Shown piece after piece: positions 24,737 through 32,963 of a stretch of 48,771 bases of DNA (the first letter of the stretch is position 1; each line of letters opens with the position of its first letter). Source of the DNA: an uncultured Bacteroidia bacterium (GTDB taxonomy: Bacteria > Bacteroidota > Bacteroidia > Bacteroidales > F082). Both the position numbers and the translations under genes were made by a program. Below the pieces are notes generated by a model. That model was not told where the DNA came from. It ran no database searches and saw only the letters and a program-made list of their open reading frames with translations. Where the stretch lies: positions 1-48,771 of the forward strand of contig CACXQV010000030.1 in NCBI GenBank assembly GCA_902769875.1, read 5' to 3'.

Positions 24737-25633
24737 ATGGCAAAAAAAGAAGAATTCAAAGTTGATACTGGTGAAAACAAAACCGAAATCACTGAAAGTA
24801 AGCCTGTCTGCGGAATAATAATGCCTATCTCTGCAATTGATGGTTGTTCAAGAGAGCATTGGAAAGAAGTTAAGGATATTATTTCTGAAGCTATTAGCGC
24901 TTCTGGTTATGAGCCAAATCTAGTAAGCAATGCAGATGACAGTGGTATTATCCAACAACGAATAATCCAAAACCTATATAACAATGACATTGTAGTTTGT
25001 GATGTTAGCGGTAAAAACCCAAATGTAATGTTCGAATTAGGTATGCGTTTGGCATTTGACAAACCAACGATTATTATTATTGATGATAAAACAGATTATT
25101 CTTTTGATACATCACCAATTGAACATTTGTCATATCCACGTGATTTGAAATATTACGACATTCTAAAATTCAAAGATCAATTAAAAACAAAGATTGTTGC
25201 TACAATTGAAAAAGCTAAAAATGATCCCCATTACACAACATTTCTGAAAAACTTTGGCGAATTTGAAGTTGCACATGTTGAAAAAAAAGCAGGTTCTATC
25301 GATGAGGTAATACTTTCCAGATTAGATAATTTGAGTCAACAAGTACAACGATTAAACAGAACATCCCCTCCAAGCATAAGGCAACCATTTGAAGATATTA
25401 AAACAGATGATGAATTTGAGATCCTACAGAGAGTTCACAGAGGAATTAGCAAATTCATCGAAGAAACTGGTATCTCGATGATAGAATTAATTGACAATAA
25501 AAACAATGAAAGGCGTACTCTTCAATCATATCTAGAAAATGATCAAGATTTATGTATGATGTGTAGATACGAAAGAGTAATGCAAAAAGCAATCAACGGA
25601 GTGCTTTCTTTTTATGAGGAAACTAAAAAATAG
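24737..25633 (+). CDS. Nucleoside-deoxyribosyltransferase/TIR-like domain protein
   Basis: 298 residues. Residues about 22-150 form an alpha/beta domain with the signature NDIVVCDVSGKNPNVMFELG (83-102), containing the candidate catalytic E100. A strand then follows (KPTIIIIDD). This pattern (aDivi.DvS..NPNV.yElG) is that of nucleoside 2-deoxyribosyltransferase-like domains, seen among other places in retron and other immune effectors. The C-terminal half is helical with a coiled coil (about 190-215) and no recognised domain. The DNA is clearly AT-richer than its neighbours, which suggests transfer. No reverse transcriptase or partner gene is adjacent. A substrate such as nucleotide or NAD cannot be assigned. 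Confidence 0.7.
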   Translation: MAKKEEFKVDTGENKTEITESKPVCGIIMPISAIDGCSREHWKEVKDIISEAISASGYEPNLVSNADDSGIIQQRIIQNLYNNDIVVCDVSGKNPNVMFELGMRLAFDKPTIIIIDDKTDYSFDTSPIEHLSYPRDLKYYDILKFKDQLKTKIVATIEKAKNDPHYTTFLKNFGEFEVAHVEKKAGSIDEVILSRLDNLSQQVQRLNRTSPPSIRQPFEDIKTDDEFEILQRVHRGISKFIEETGISMIELIDNKNNERRTLQSYLENDQDLCMMCRYERVMQKAINGVLSFYEETKK

Positions 25634-25674
25634 TACTTAAGACATATTCACTTCAATAATACCATAGAATAGAT

Positions 25675-25711
25675 GCAAAAAAACAGCGCACCCCAACGAG
25701 ATGCGCTGTTT
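25675..25711 (-). terminator. Terminator of PFOR (possibly bidirectional)
   Basis: AAACAGCGCA (25681-25690) pairs exactly with TGCGCTGTTT (25702-25711). On the minus strand the stem is followed by a T-run, 20 bp beyond the PFOR stop. It separates the convergent deoxyribosyltransferase-like gene. Confidence 0.85.
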
Positions 25712-25730
25712 TCATTAGAATTGGGAAGGT

Positions 25731-28700
25731 TTATTTCCCTTCAGCCAGCCTCTTATACCCCTCATAGCGGAGTTTAGCAAACTGCTCGGTCTTGGCGAAC
25801 AGTTCCTTGGCTTCCTCGGGGAAGGTCTTCAGCAGTGAGTTGTAACGGACTTCACCCATAATGAAGTTCTGGAAGTCGGCCCAGTTGGGTTCCTTCGAAT
25901 CCAAGTGGAAGCCGTTCTCGCCAGCGTCTTCCTCGGCGGGGTTGAAGCGCCAGAGGTGCCAGTAACCGCAGTCGACGGCGAGCTTCTCTTCGTGCTGGGT
26001 GCGACCCATGCCAGTCTTGATGCCGTGGTTGATACACGGGGCGTAGCAGATCACCAACGACGGGCCCGGATAAGCCTCGGCTTCCTTGATGGCCTTGAAA
26101 TACTGGGCTTGCGAAGCACCCATGGCGACTTGAGCCACATAGACATAGCCGTAGCTCTTGGCAATCATGCCGAGGTCTTTCTTGCGGACCTTCTTACCAG
26201 AGGCGGCAAACTTGGCGACAGCACCAGCAGGCGTAGCCTTCGAGGACTGACCGCCCGTGTTCGAGTAAACCTCGGTGTCGAGGACGAGGACGTTGACGTC
26301 TTCGCCGCTGGCCAGCACGTGGTCAAGGCCACCGAAACCGATGTCGTAAGCCCAACCGTCGCCACCGAAGATCCACTGGCTACGCTTGGCCAAGAAGTCC
26401 TTCTGGCCGAGCAGTTCGCTCTCGAGTGCGCAACCGTGGCAGGGGCAAATCTTGCTGCCCGCAGCCTTGGCGTCCTTGGCCTCTTGCAACTTCTGGGCGG
26501 CCACTTCGGCACCGTAGAGTTCCTTGCCTTGTCCGTTCCAGAAATCAACGCAAGCATCGATAGGCATAATGGCCTTTTCGAGGGCGACGATGAATTCATC
26601 AGTAGCCTTGCGGTTGGCGATGGTGTCGTTGTAGGTGTTCAGCCAATTCTGCGTGGCTTCCTTCATCCAGTCGAAGACGGTGGTGTTCACCAATTCTTCA
26701 GCCTTCTTGCGGAGGCCTTCGCGAATCTTGCTGTAACCCGTGGCCATACCGAGACCAAACTCGGCGTTGTCCTCAAACAATGAGTTGGCCCAAGCCACGC
26801 CCTTGCCCGAGCGGTTGTTCTTGCAATAAGGCGTTGCGGGAGCCGAACCGCCGTAGATGGACGAGCAACCTGTGGCGTTGGCCACCATCATACTCTCACC
26901 AAAGAGTTGGGTGATGGTCTTGATGTAAGGCGTTTCGCCGCAGCCGGCGCAGGCACCCGAGAACTCGAACAGCGGCTGTGCAAACTGGCTGTTCTTCACG
27001 TTGGCGTACTTGTCGATGAGTTCATCCTTGTAGGTGACTTTCTTCTGGCTGTATTCCCAGTTTTCGGTTTCGCCAAGCTGGCTTTCGAACGGTTTCATCA
27101 CGAGGGCTTTTTCCTTGGCGGGGCACACATCGGCGCAGTTGCCGCAACCCGTGCAGTCCATAACGGAGACCTGCATACGGAAGTTCATGCCGGCCATTTC
27201 CTTGGGCATCTTCATCTCCACGGCCTTCATCGAGGCGGGAGCGTTCTTCATTTCCTCGGCGGTCATCACGACGGGGCGGATAGCAGCGTGAGGGCAAACC
27301 AACGAGCACTGGTTGCACTGGATACAATTGGCAGCATTCCATTCGGGAACGTAGGTGGCCACACCGCGCTTTTCGTAAGCCGTGGTACCAGCCGGGAAGG
27401 TGCCATCGATGATGTCCTTGAAGGCGCTCACAGGCAGGTCGTTGCCGCATTGGGCCACCATCGGGCGCATCACCTTATTAATAAACTCGGGGTCGTTGTC
27501 GTTGTGCTCGAAAGCGAAGTCGGTCGTGCAAGGCAGTTCGGCCCACTCGGCGGGGATTTCCACCTTCGTGATTTCGCCACCACGGTCGACGGCGGCATAG
27601 TTCATATTGACGACATCCTCACCCTTCTTGCCGTAGCTCTTCACGATGAACTTCTTCATCTGCTCGACAGCGAGGTCGTAAGGAATGACACCCGAAATCT
27701 TGAAAAATGCGCTCTGGAGGATGGTGTTGGTGCGGTTGCCCAAGCCAATCTCGGCGGCAATCTTCGTGGCATCGATGATGTACATATTAATATGGTGCAA
27801 GGCCAAATACTTCTTCACGAAGTCGGGCAGGTGGTGCTTGGTTTCCTCAACATCCCAAGGCGAGTTGTAAAGGAAGGTACCGTTGTCCTTCAGGCCGCGC
27901 AGGCAGTCGTACTTGCGGAGGTAACTCGGCACGTGGACAGCCACGAAGTCGGGCGTACCGACGAGGTAAGGAGCCAGGATGGGCTGGTCGCCGAAACGCA
28001 GGTGCGAGCAGGTGTAGCCGCCCGATTTCTTCGAGTCGTAGTCGAAGTAGGCTTGGCTGTATTTGTTGGTGTTGTCGCCGATAATCTTGATGGAGTTCTT
28101 GTTGGCACCCACCGTACCGTCAGCGCCAAGGCCGTAGAATTTGGCCTCGAAGGTGCCCTTCGGCAGGATGCTGATTTCGGGCAGCAGCGGCAATGAACGG
28201 TGTGTCACGTCGTCGTTGATGCCGACGGTGAACTGGTTCATCGGGTTCTCGCTGGCGAGGTTGTTGAACACGCTCATAATATGGGCGGGAGTGGTGTCCT
28301 TCGAAGACAGACCATAACGGCCACCGATAATCATCGGCTTGTTGGCAGCCGGGATGTCCTTGCAGTTGGCGAAGGCTTCGACGACATCCAGATACAGCGG
28401 GTCGCCATTGGCGCCGGGCTCCTTTGTACGGTCGAGGACGCAGATGCGCTTGACGGTCTCAGGCAGTACTTGGCCGAGGTACTTCACGCTGAAGGGGCGA
28501 TAGAGGTGTACGCTGACGAGGCCGAGTTTCTTGCCGTTGGCGTTCTCACGGTCGATGACGGTCTTGATGACATCGGTGATGGAACCCATAGCAATGATAA
28601 CGTCGGTGGCATCGGGAGCGCCGTAGAAGGTGAACGGGGCGTAGTTGCGGCCCGTAATCTTGCTCATTTCCTTCATATACTTGGCCACGATGTCGGGCAG

Positions 28701-29357
28701 AGCGTCATAATACTTGTTCTGCGCCTCGCGGGTCTGGAAGTAGATGTCGGGGTTTTGGGCAGTGCCACGGGTTACGGGGTGTTCGGGGTTCAAGGCTCTG
28801 TCGCGGTATTCCTTCAGGGCTTCCCAGTTGACCAACGGACGGAGGGCTTCCATATCGGCAGCCTCAACTTTCTGGATTTCGTGGGAGGTGCGGAAACCGT
28901 CGAAGAAGTGCAGGAAAGGCACGCGGCCTTCGATGGCGGCCAAATGTGCCACGGGAGCGAGGTCCATAATTTCTTGCACCGAACCGGTGGCAAGCATAGC
29001 GAAGCCCGTCTGACGGGCACTCATCACGTCGGCGTGGTCGCCGAAAATGGACAAGGCTTGGGCGGCAAGGGCACGGGCCGAAACGTGGAACACGCCCGGA
29101 AGCAACTCACCGGCAATCTTGTACATATTGGGGATCATCAGCAAGAGACCTTGCGAGGCGGTGTAGGTGGTGGTGAGGGCACCAGCCTGCAACGAGCCGT
29201 GAACGGCACCGGCGGCACCGGCTTCGGATTGCATCTCGACGACCTTAACAGTCTCGCCAAAGAGGTTCTTCTGACCTTTGGCAGCCCATTCATCGATATA
29301 CTCGGCCATCGGCGACGACGGAGTGATAGGATAAATGGCGGCCACTTCACTGAACAT
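25731..29357 (-). CDS. nifJ: Pyruvate:ferredoxin (flavodoxin) oxidoreductase, N-terminus apparently truncated
   Basis: Oxidises pyruvate to acetyl-CoA and CO2, reducing ferredoxin. The 1208 residues span the pyruvate-binding domain (YPITPSSPMAEY at 9-20), CoA and gamma domains, two 4Fe-4S motifs (CIQCNQCSLVCPHAAI and CTGCGNCADVCPAKEK), and the thiamine-diphosphate domain (GACAGCGETPYIK, GGDGWAYDIGFGGLDHV). The odd point is the start. Homologues begin about 20 residues earlier with a segment ending in H-x-AYMFSEV. Here the codons just before the ATG still read IHNAY, but a TGA pair lies 8 codons upstream and no in-frame start exists. No promoter element is seen in the 60-bp gap to the nuclease-like gene. 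Activity of the shortened product is uncertain. Confidence 0.93.
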   Translation of the reverse strand: MFSEVAAIYPITPSSPMAEYIDEWAAKGQKNLFGETVKVVEMQSEAGAAGAVHGSLQAGALTTTYTASQGLLLMIPNMYKIAGELLPGVFHVSARALAAQALSIFGDHADVMSARQTGFAMLATGSVQEIMDLAPVAHLAAIEGRVPFLHFFDGFRTSHEIQKVEAADMEALRPLVNWEALKEYRDRALNPEHPVTRGTAQNPDIYFQTREAQNKYYDALPDIVAKYMKEMSKITGRNYAPFTFYGAPDATDVIIAMGSITDVIKTVIDRENANGKKLGLVSVHLYRPFSVKYLGQVLPETVKRICVLDRTKEPGANGDPLYLDVVEAFANCKDIPAANKPMIIGGRYGLSSKDTTPAHIMSVFNNLASENPMNQFTVGINDDVTHRSLPLLPEISILPKGTFEAKFYGLGADGTVGANKNSIKIIGDNTNKYSQAYFDYDSKKSGGYTCSHLRFGDQPILAPYLVGTPDFVAVHVPSYLRKYDCLRGLKDNGTFLYNSPWDVEETKHHLPDFVKKYLALHHINMYIIDATKIAAEIGLGNRTNTILQSAFFKISGVIPYDLAVEQMKKFIVKSYGKKGEDVVNMNYAAVDRGGEITKVEIPAEWAELPCTTDFAFEHNDNDPEFINKVMRPMVAQCGNDLPVSAFKDIIDGTFPAGTTAYEKRGVATYVPEWNAANCIQCNQCSLVCPHAAIRPVVMTAEEMKNAPASMKAVEMKMPKEMAGMNFRMQVSVMDCTGCGNCADVCPAKEKALVMKPFESQLGETENWEYSQKKVTYKDELIDKYANVKNSQFAQPLFEFSGACAGCGETPYIKTITQLFGESMMVANATGCSSIYGGSAPATPYCKNNRSGKGVAWANSLFEDNAEFGLGMATGYSKIREGLRKKAEELVNTTVFDWMKEATQNWLNTYNDTIANRKATDEFIVALEKAIMPIDACVDFWNGQGKELYGAEVAAQKLQEAKDAKAAGSKICPCHGCALESELLGQKDFLAKRSQWIFGGDGWAYDIGFGGLDHVLASGEDVNVLVLDTEVYSNTGGQSSKATPAGAVAKFAASGKKVRKKDLGMIAKSYGYVYVAQVAMGASQAQYFKAIKEAEAYPGPSLVICYAPCINHGIKTGMGRTQHEEKLAVDCGYWHLWRFNPAEEDAGENGFHLDSKEPNWADFQNFIMGEVRYNSLLKTFPEEAKELFAKTEQFAKLRYEGYKRLAEGK

Positions 29358-29417
29358 GTAGGCATTATGTATTTTGTTCTTTCATCAGTTTTCTATTCAA
29401 TATTTCATTCTGCCCAA

Positions 29418-30002
29418 TTAAAAACGAACCTCCCTTTCGAAACTCAAGCCCACCCCATTATTTGACAACGCAAACATAAGCATCATATTTTGTTCCAACG
29501 CTGACACACGAGGGAATTTTTCCGACACAATAATATGGCAAATCACATTCACCTTCTTAATAAAATCTATTGCAACTTTTTCATCTTTGAGTTTATCAGA
29601 GAACAAATCTAATGCTGCCGATAATTGGCTTGCTGCTTTTGTGTATGTTCCTTCTATGGCTTCAGACGTGTGGCCTTGTGCTTGGTCTTTAAACTCCAAA
29701 AAAGCGAATTTGTTTTCATCAAATGCGGCTCCGTCTGCCATTCCGCCCTGTCGTTGCTTAATGAGTTTCTTATCAAGAGGCAAAACCACGATTTCGTTTC
29801 GATTCGGATTAAAACAAACACAACAACGTGAAGCATCTTCTGTAGCAGTAGAAATATGGGTACATTCCTCATCATCCACAACCATTATTTGGTCATTGCG
29901 CGATATTTCGATGCAATCAAGGACTCCTGGATTGTATCCCTTGAAGGCACTGACCAGTTTAAGCCTCTTCACAGCGTTTGGTATGTATCCTATTGATGTC
30001 AT
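29418..30002 (-). CDS. Small protein with possible PD-(D/E)xK nuclease core, partner of AAA15 ATPase
   Basis: 194 residues, no signal peptide. I do not recognise the family. Residues 86-105 (GGMADGAAFDENKFAFLEFK) resemble a PD-(D/E)xK active site: D90, then a strand ending in E103-x-K105. A helix with SQLSAALDLF follows, as in many such nucleases. A C-rich strand (RCCVCF, 59-64) precedes the core. The ATG overlaps the ATPase stop by 4 bp (29999-30002), implying translational coupling and probably a complex. With the ATPase it resembles the two-gene logic of Septu and PARIS-type defence, but those partners are HNH or TOPRIM proteins. Nuclease function is inference. Confidence 0.6.
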   Translation of the reverse strand: MTSIGYIPNAVKRLKLVSAFKGYNPGVLDCIEISRNDQIMVVDDEECTHISTATEDASRCCVCFNPNRNEIVVLPLDKKLIKQRQGGMADGAAFDENKFAFLEFKDQAQGHTSEAIEGTYTKAASQLSAALDLFSDKLKDEKVAIDFIKKVNVICHIIVSEKFPRVSALEQNMMLMFALSNNGVGLSFEREVRF

Positions 30003-31171
30003 TTCTTGAGCGTTTTCAGGTAAAGCTGATACAACTTGTTGAAATCAGAACCAATGGCATCCGATACCACATCAAGATAATTGACGGAAACTATTCCTGT
30101 CTTGTCGTCTTTAATAGACTCACAATAGTTCTCGCCACCAAGTGAAAACACAGACACTTCAGCACTATCTACACGGAATTGTGGCGGGACAACACTATCA
30201 ACTTCCTCTTTGTAATCATCTGATTTTGATAATTTTGCGGCCAGCATACTTACGTTCAACGCAGAAAGCAAATACGGGCTGTGCGTATTGATGATAATAG
30301 TACAATCCTTTTTGTGCTGTGACAGTCTGATAATCCTATTCAAGACCTCTCGTTGGTTGGTCGGGAACAGGTTTTGCTCGGGTTCTTCTATTACAAAAGA
30401 TTCAAAACCACTATCTTCCCTTGCATAATCAAGAACCATCAACAAAGGTAATGCAGATTGAATCCCCGACGAGCAAGCCTCCAATGGAAGGTGCTTCTCG
30501 GAATTCTCCAAAAGGGATATACATTCATTGCCAAAATCCCTGTTGTATTTCACTCCCAAAAACGAGGCATCATAAGTCGCGTAATGATTCCTTGCCCTTT
30601 CAAAAAAAGACATAAACTCAATTAGCGTATTGGGCAGTGGAACTTTTGACACAAGAATGTTTGCCAAAGATGAAGCAACAGCCCCTGTCAGGTTTCGTTC
30701 GGCAGGAATATAACAGGCGAGTCGCAAATATGCCCTCAAATAGTTGAGGTTTTTTGCCAATAGCCTATCTCCCTGAAGTTTATCTATGTCTAATCCAAGT
30801 TTTACCAGTTCCTTCTTCGCCGCAATACCGATTAAAGCCTTGCAAAAATTACTTGTATCCTCGGACTTCACGTCTTTGACAGATACAGAAAACACCCCTT
30901 TGTCAAATGTGATATGAACTTCATCCCTCCAGTGATAGTTGATGATTGTATCTGGTTGGAAACAACTCTCAATACCGATTTTCCGGAACGCCTCCATTGG
31001 ATTATCATTATCGCATACCTTGAGCCACCAGTACACATCGGAAAGCACAGTCAGCAGTTTTGCAATGGTGCTTTTCCCCGACCCTTGGGGGCCGATGAAT
31101 ACCATTAGTTTCGACAATTCTATGTCAACATCCTTTACCGGACCAAAGTTATGTATTTTAATACAATCCAT
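29999..31171 (-). CDS. AAA15-family (OLD/ABC-type) ATPase
   Basis: 390 residues. Walker A GPQGSGKST at 27-35, the family segment CYIPAERNL near 153-161, ABC-like signature ACSSGIQSALPLLM at 232-245, Walker B FVIEEPEQNLFP at 259-270 and the H-loop NTHSPYLLSALN at 295-306. This is the MukB/SMC-like arrangement of single-domain AAA15 ATPases; no TOPRIM domain is fused (unlike OLD nucleases). The partner gene overlaps its stop. The pair lies between a broken RhuM-like gene and PFOR, in DNA AT-richer than PFOR, as expected of acquired accessory genes. An anti-phage or other self-versus-foreign role is inferred. Confidence 0.88.
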   Translation of the reverse strand: MDCIKIHNFGPVKDVDIELSKLMVFIGPQGSGKSTIAKLLTVLSDVYWWLKVCDNDNPMEAFRKIGIESCFQPDTIINYHWRDEVHITFDKGVFSVSVKDVKSEDTSNFCKALIGIAAKKELVKLGLDIDKLQGDRLLAKNLNYLRAYLRLACYIPAERNLTGAVASSLANILVSKVPLPNTLIEFMSFFERARNHYATYDASFLGVKYNRDFGNECISLLENSEKHLPLEACSSGIQSALPLLMVLDYAREDSGFESFVIEEPEQNLFPTNQREVLNRIIRLSQHKKDCTIIINTHSPYLLSALNVSMLAAKLSKSDDYKEEVDSVVPPQFRVDSAEVSVFSLGGENYCESIKDDKTGIVSVNYLDVVSDAIGSDFNKLYQLYLKTLKK

Positions 31172-31198
31172 TTACCCTTTGTTTTTTCGTTTCTACAT

Positions 31199-31508
31199 CT
31201 ATTTCAACTTGTCATCCGAATGGAATTGGACATCACAATCTGTGATTTCCAAATTTCCATTTTCGATCTTGAACCGTTGCAGTTTTTGCAACAGTTGCCA
31301 CTCTTGTAAGCTCACCCTCAGCATAAATAATGCGTAAATGGCGAGATATGACCGACCTATCCCTATCAAACAGCATAGCAAGTTGATTAAGTGTCAACCA
31401 AACCGTTTCATCCGCCACCTGCACATCCAATTGCACGACGCCGTCGTTGCTCTTGTAAACAACAATGGACTCGTCAGAAGGTTGATATAGGCTCAAGTTG
31501 CTATTCAT
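31199..31508 (-). pseudogene. RhuM-like protein remnant (N-terminal fragment)
   Basis: From MNSNLSLYQPSDESIVVYKS the frame reads VQLDVQVADETVWLTLNQLA, then MLFDRDRSVISRHLRIIYAE, the N-terminal helix-turn-helix part of RhuM/virulence-type proteins. The reading stops at 31233. A shift of frame near 31262 would add about 20 residues to 31199. The rest of the usual protein of about 330 residues is absent. A promoter element TAATTTTG (31554-31561, minus) lies 46 bp upstream. Such genes are frequent in mobile and defence regions, which fits the neighbouring ATPase pair. Confidence 0.65.
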
Positions 31509-31553
31509 TGATATACATCGAAATACCTTTTTTGCAGTCAAAATTATTGACCG

Positions 31554-31561
31554 CAAAATTA
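31554..31561 (-). promoter_or_regulatory. Bacteroidota -7 element TAATTTTG for the RhuM-like remnant
   Basis: TAATTTTG on the minus strand. The 13-bp unit GCAAAATTAGGCC is partly repeated beside it (31553-31577). It may now drive the ATPase pair. Confidence 0.45.
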
Positions 31562-31663
31562 GGCCGCAAAATTAGACATTCCCCGATAAATAAACAACCT
31601 TATATAAAAAAAGATTTTTTTGGCGAAAAAACACATTTTTTCAAGGGCTATTGAAATAATTTG

Positions 31664-31671
31664 TACTTTTG
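31664..31671 (+). promoter_or_regulatory. Bacteroidota -7 element TACTTTTG for the cysteine-rich lipoprotein
   Basis: TTGTACTTTTGCGCGC lies about 52 bp before the ATG at 31724. The upstream in-frame ATG at 31661 precedes the promoter and is discarded. Confidence 0.65.
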
Positions 31672-31723
31672 CGCGCTCAAAAAGAAGAAAACAACATCAA
31701 TCAACAATTTAAACTTATTAAAA

Positions 31724-32257
31724 ATGAAGAAGTTATTCTTTACTTTAGGTTTGGCCAGTCTCTTTTTGGTGGCCTGCAACAACACCCCCAAGCAATCCGA
31801 ACAAGCCGCTCAGCCTGTTCAGGAGCAAAAGACCGAAGTGGTCGAGGAAAAGCACGAATGCCCTATGGAAGCCCTGAAGGCCGAATACGCCAAGTGGGAT
31901 GAGATGACCGACGAAGCCAAGGCCGAAATCAACAAGAAAGCCTGCGAAATGTTTGCCCAAATGGATGCCAAGAAAGCCGAGTGCGAAGCCGAAGCCAAAT
32001 CGTGCTGCAAGGAAGGCAAGGAAGAATGCGAAAAGAAGATGGCCGAAATGACCGAAGAGCAAAAGGCCGAATGTGAAAAGAAATGCGCCGAAATGAAAGC
32101 CCAGTGCGAGCAAATGAAGGCCGCTTGGGAAAACTTCGCCAACCTGACCGTCGATGAGCAGAAAGACCTCATCATGAAGCGCCTCGAAGGCTGCGGCGGC
32201 GAAAAGAAATGCTGCAAAGGCGAAGAAGGCCACCAGTGCCAAAACGAGGCCAAATAA
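31724..32257 (+). CDS. Cysteine-rich, lysine/glutamate-rich small lipoprotein
   Basis: 177 residues. MKKLFFTLGLASLFLVACNN is a lipoprotein signal (C18). The mature part is a long, highly charged helix of A/E/K-rich repeats with 13 cysteines, several in pairs (SCC, KCC) or with ECEKKC spacing, and two HxC-like spots (HEC, HQC). I do not recognise a family. A metal-binding or disulfide-cross-linked envelope protein is possible. Start chosen at the signal peptide; the longer frame from 31661 starts before the promoter. It has its own promoter and terminator. Confidence 0.75.
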   Translation: MKKLFFTLGLASLFLVACNNTPKQSEQAAQPVQEQKTEVVEEKHECPMEALKAEYAKWDEMTDEAKAEINKKACEMFAQMDAKKAECEAEAKSCCKEGKEECEKKMAEMTEEQKAECEKKCAEMKAQCEQMKAAWENFANLTVDEQKDLIMKRLEGCGGEKKCCKGEEGHQCQNEAK

Positions 32258-32282
32258 GCATTCGCTTCAAAAACAACAGGAA

Positions 32283-32311
32283 AAAGAGGGCTGGAAAGTC
32301 CTCTTTTTTTG
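32283..32311 (+). terminator. Terminator after the cysteine-rich lipoprotein
   Basis: AAAGAGG pairs with CCTCTTT around a short loop, followed by T residues, about 25 bp after the stop. Confidence 0.75.
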
Positions 32312-32343
32312 TGCAGTTTTGTTTCCCTCTATCCTCTTTTTTT

Positions 32344-32351
32344 GTATTTTT
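32344..32351 (+). promoter_or_regulatory. Bacteroidota -7 element for ruvA-sprA
   Basis: TATTTTTG lies about 25 bp before the ruvA ATG at 32377, in the order terminator-promoter-gene. Confidence 0.65.
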
Positions 32352-32376
32352 GCAGTTTATTCCAAACTGCGCCAAA

Positions 32377-32958
32377 ATGTACGCCTATATCACCGGCAAG
32401 ATAGCCGAAAAGTCGCCTACTTTCGTCGTTCTCGACAATCAGGGCATCGGCTATTTCATCAACATCACGCTCAACACCTTCACCGCCATCGGCGAGAAGG
32501 AGGAAGCGAAGTTGTTCGTCCACGAGCAAATCCTTGAGGACGCGCACAACCTCTTCGGCTTTTATTCGGCCAAGGAGCGCGACCTCTTCGAGCTACTCAT
32601 CTCCGTTTCGGGCGTGGGCTGCAACACCGCGAGGCTCATCCTCAGTTCGCTGACCGTCAACGAATTGAGCAACGCCATCGCCAACGACGATGTGAAGACC
32701 ATCCAAGCCGTGAAAGGCATCGGCGCAAAGACTGCCCAGCGCATCGTCATCGACCTGAAGGACAAACTGAAGAAAAACGACTTCCCGACGGAAATTTTCG
32801 CCACGCCAAACAATACAATCAAAACCGAAGCGTTATCAGCATTGACGATATTGGGCTTCAGCAAAGCGGCGGTCGACAAGGCTTTGGACAAGCTGCTCAA
32901 GCAAATGCCCGAAGCCACCGTCGAAACTCTTATTAAAGAAGCACTTAAGATTCTGTAA
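32377..32958 (+). CDS. ruvA: Holliday junction branch migration protein RuvA
   Basis: 193 residues. The ATG at 32377 begins the usual MYAYITGKI; the frame is open further upstream through the terminator and is not coding there. The N-terminal OB fold is followed by two helix-hairpin-helix motifs (SVSGVGCNTARLIL and AVKGIGAKTAQRIVIDLKDK) and the C-terminal RuvB-contact domain (EALSALTILGFSKAAVDKAL). It binds four-way junctions and loads RuvB. ruvA directly before sprA is an order I know from other Bacteroidota; the two are separated by 5 bp if sprA starts at 32964. Confidence 0.95.
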   Translation: MYAYITGKIAEKSPTFVVLDNQGIGYFINITLNTFTAIGEKEEAKLFVHEQILEDAHNLFGFYSAKERDLFELLISVSGVGCNTARLILSSLTVNELSNAIANDDVKTIQAVKGIGAKTAQRIVIDLKDKLKKNDFPTEIFATPNNTIKTEALSALTILGFSKAAVDKALDKLLKQMPEATVETLIKEALKIL

Positions 32959-32963
32959 AGCAA

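Noticed and set aside
24737-25633. Retron system
   Set aside because: No reverse transcriptase gene or msr/msd-like inverted repeats are found next to the deoxyribosyltransferase-like gene.
26907-29465. Two long plus-strand frames (429 and 421 codons) opposite the PFOR gene
   Set aside because: Antisense shadows of PFOR; residue composition (V, G, H, D rich, no domains) is that expected of reversed codons.
29418-31171. Assigning the ATPase pair to PARIS, Septu, Gabija or OLD directly
   Set aside because: The ATPase lacks a TOPRIM fusion, and the partner shows neither HNH, TOPRIM nor UvrD-like helicase motifs, so none of the named systems fits.
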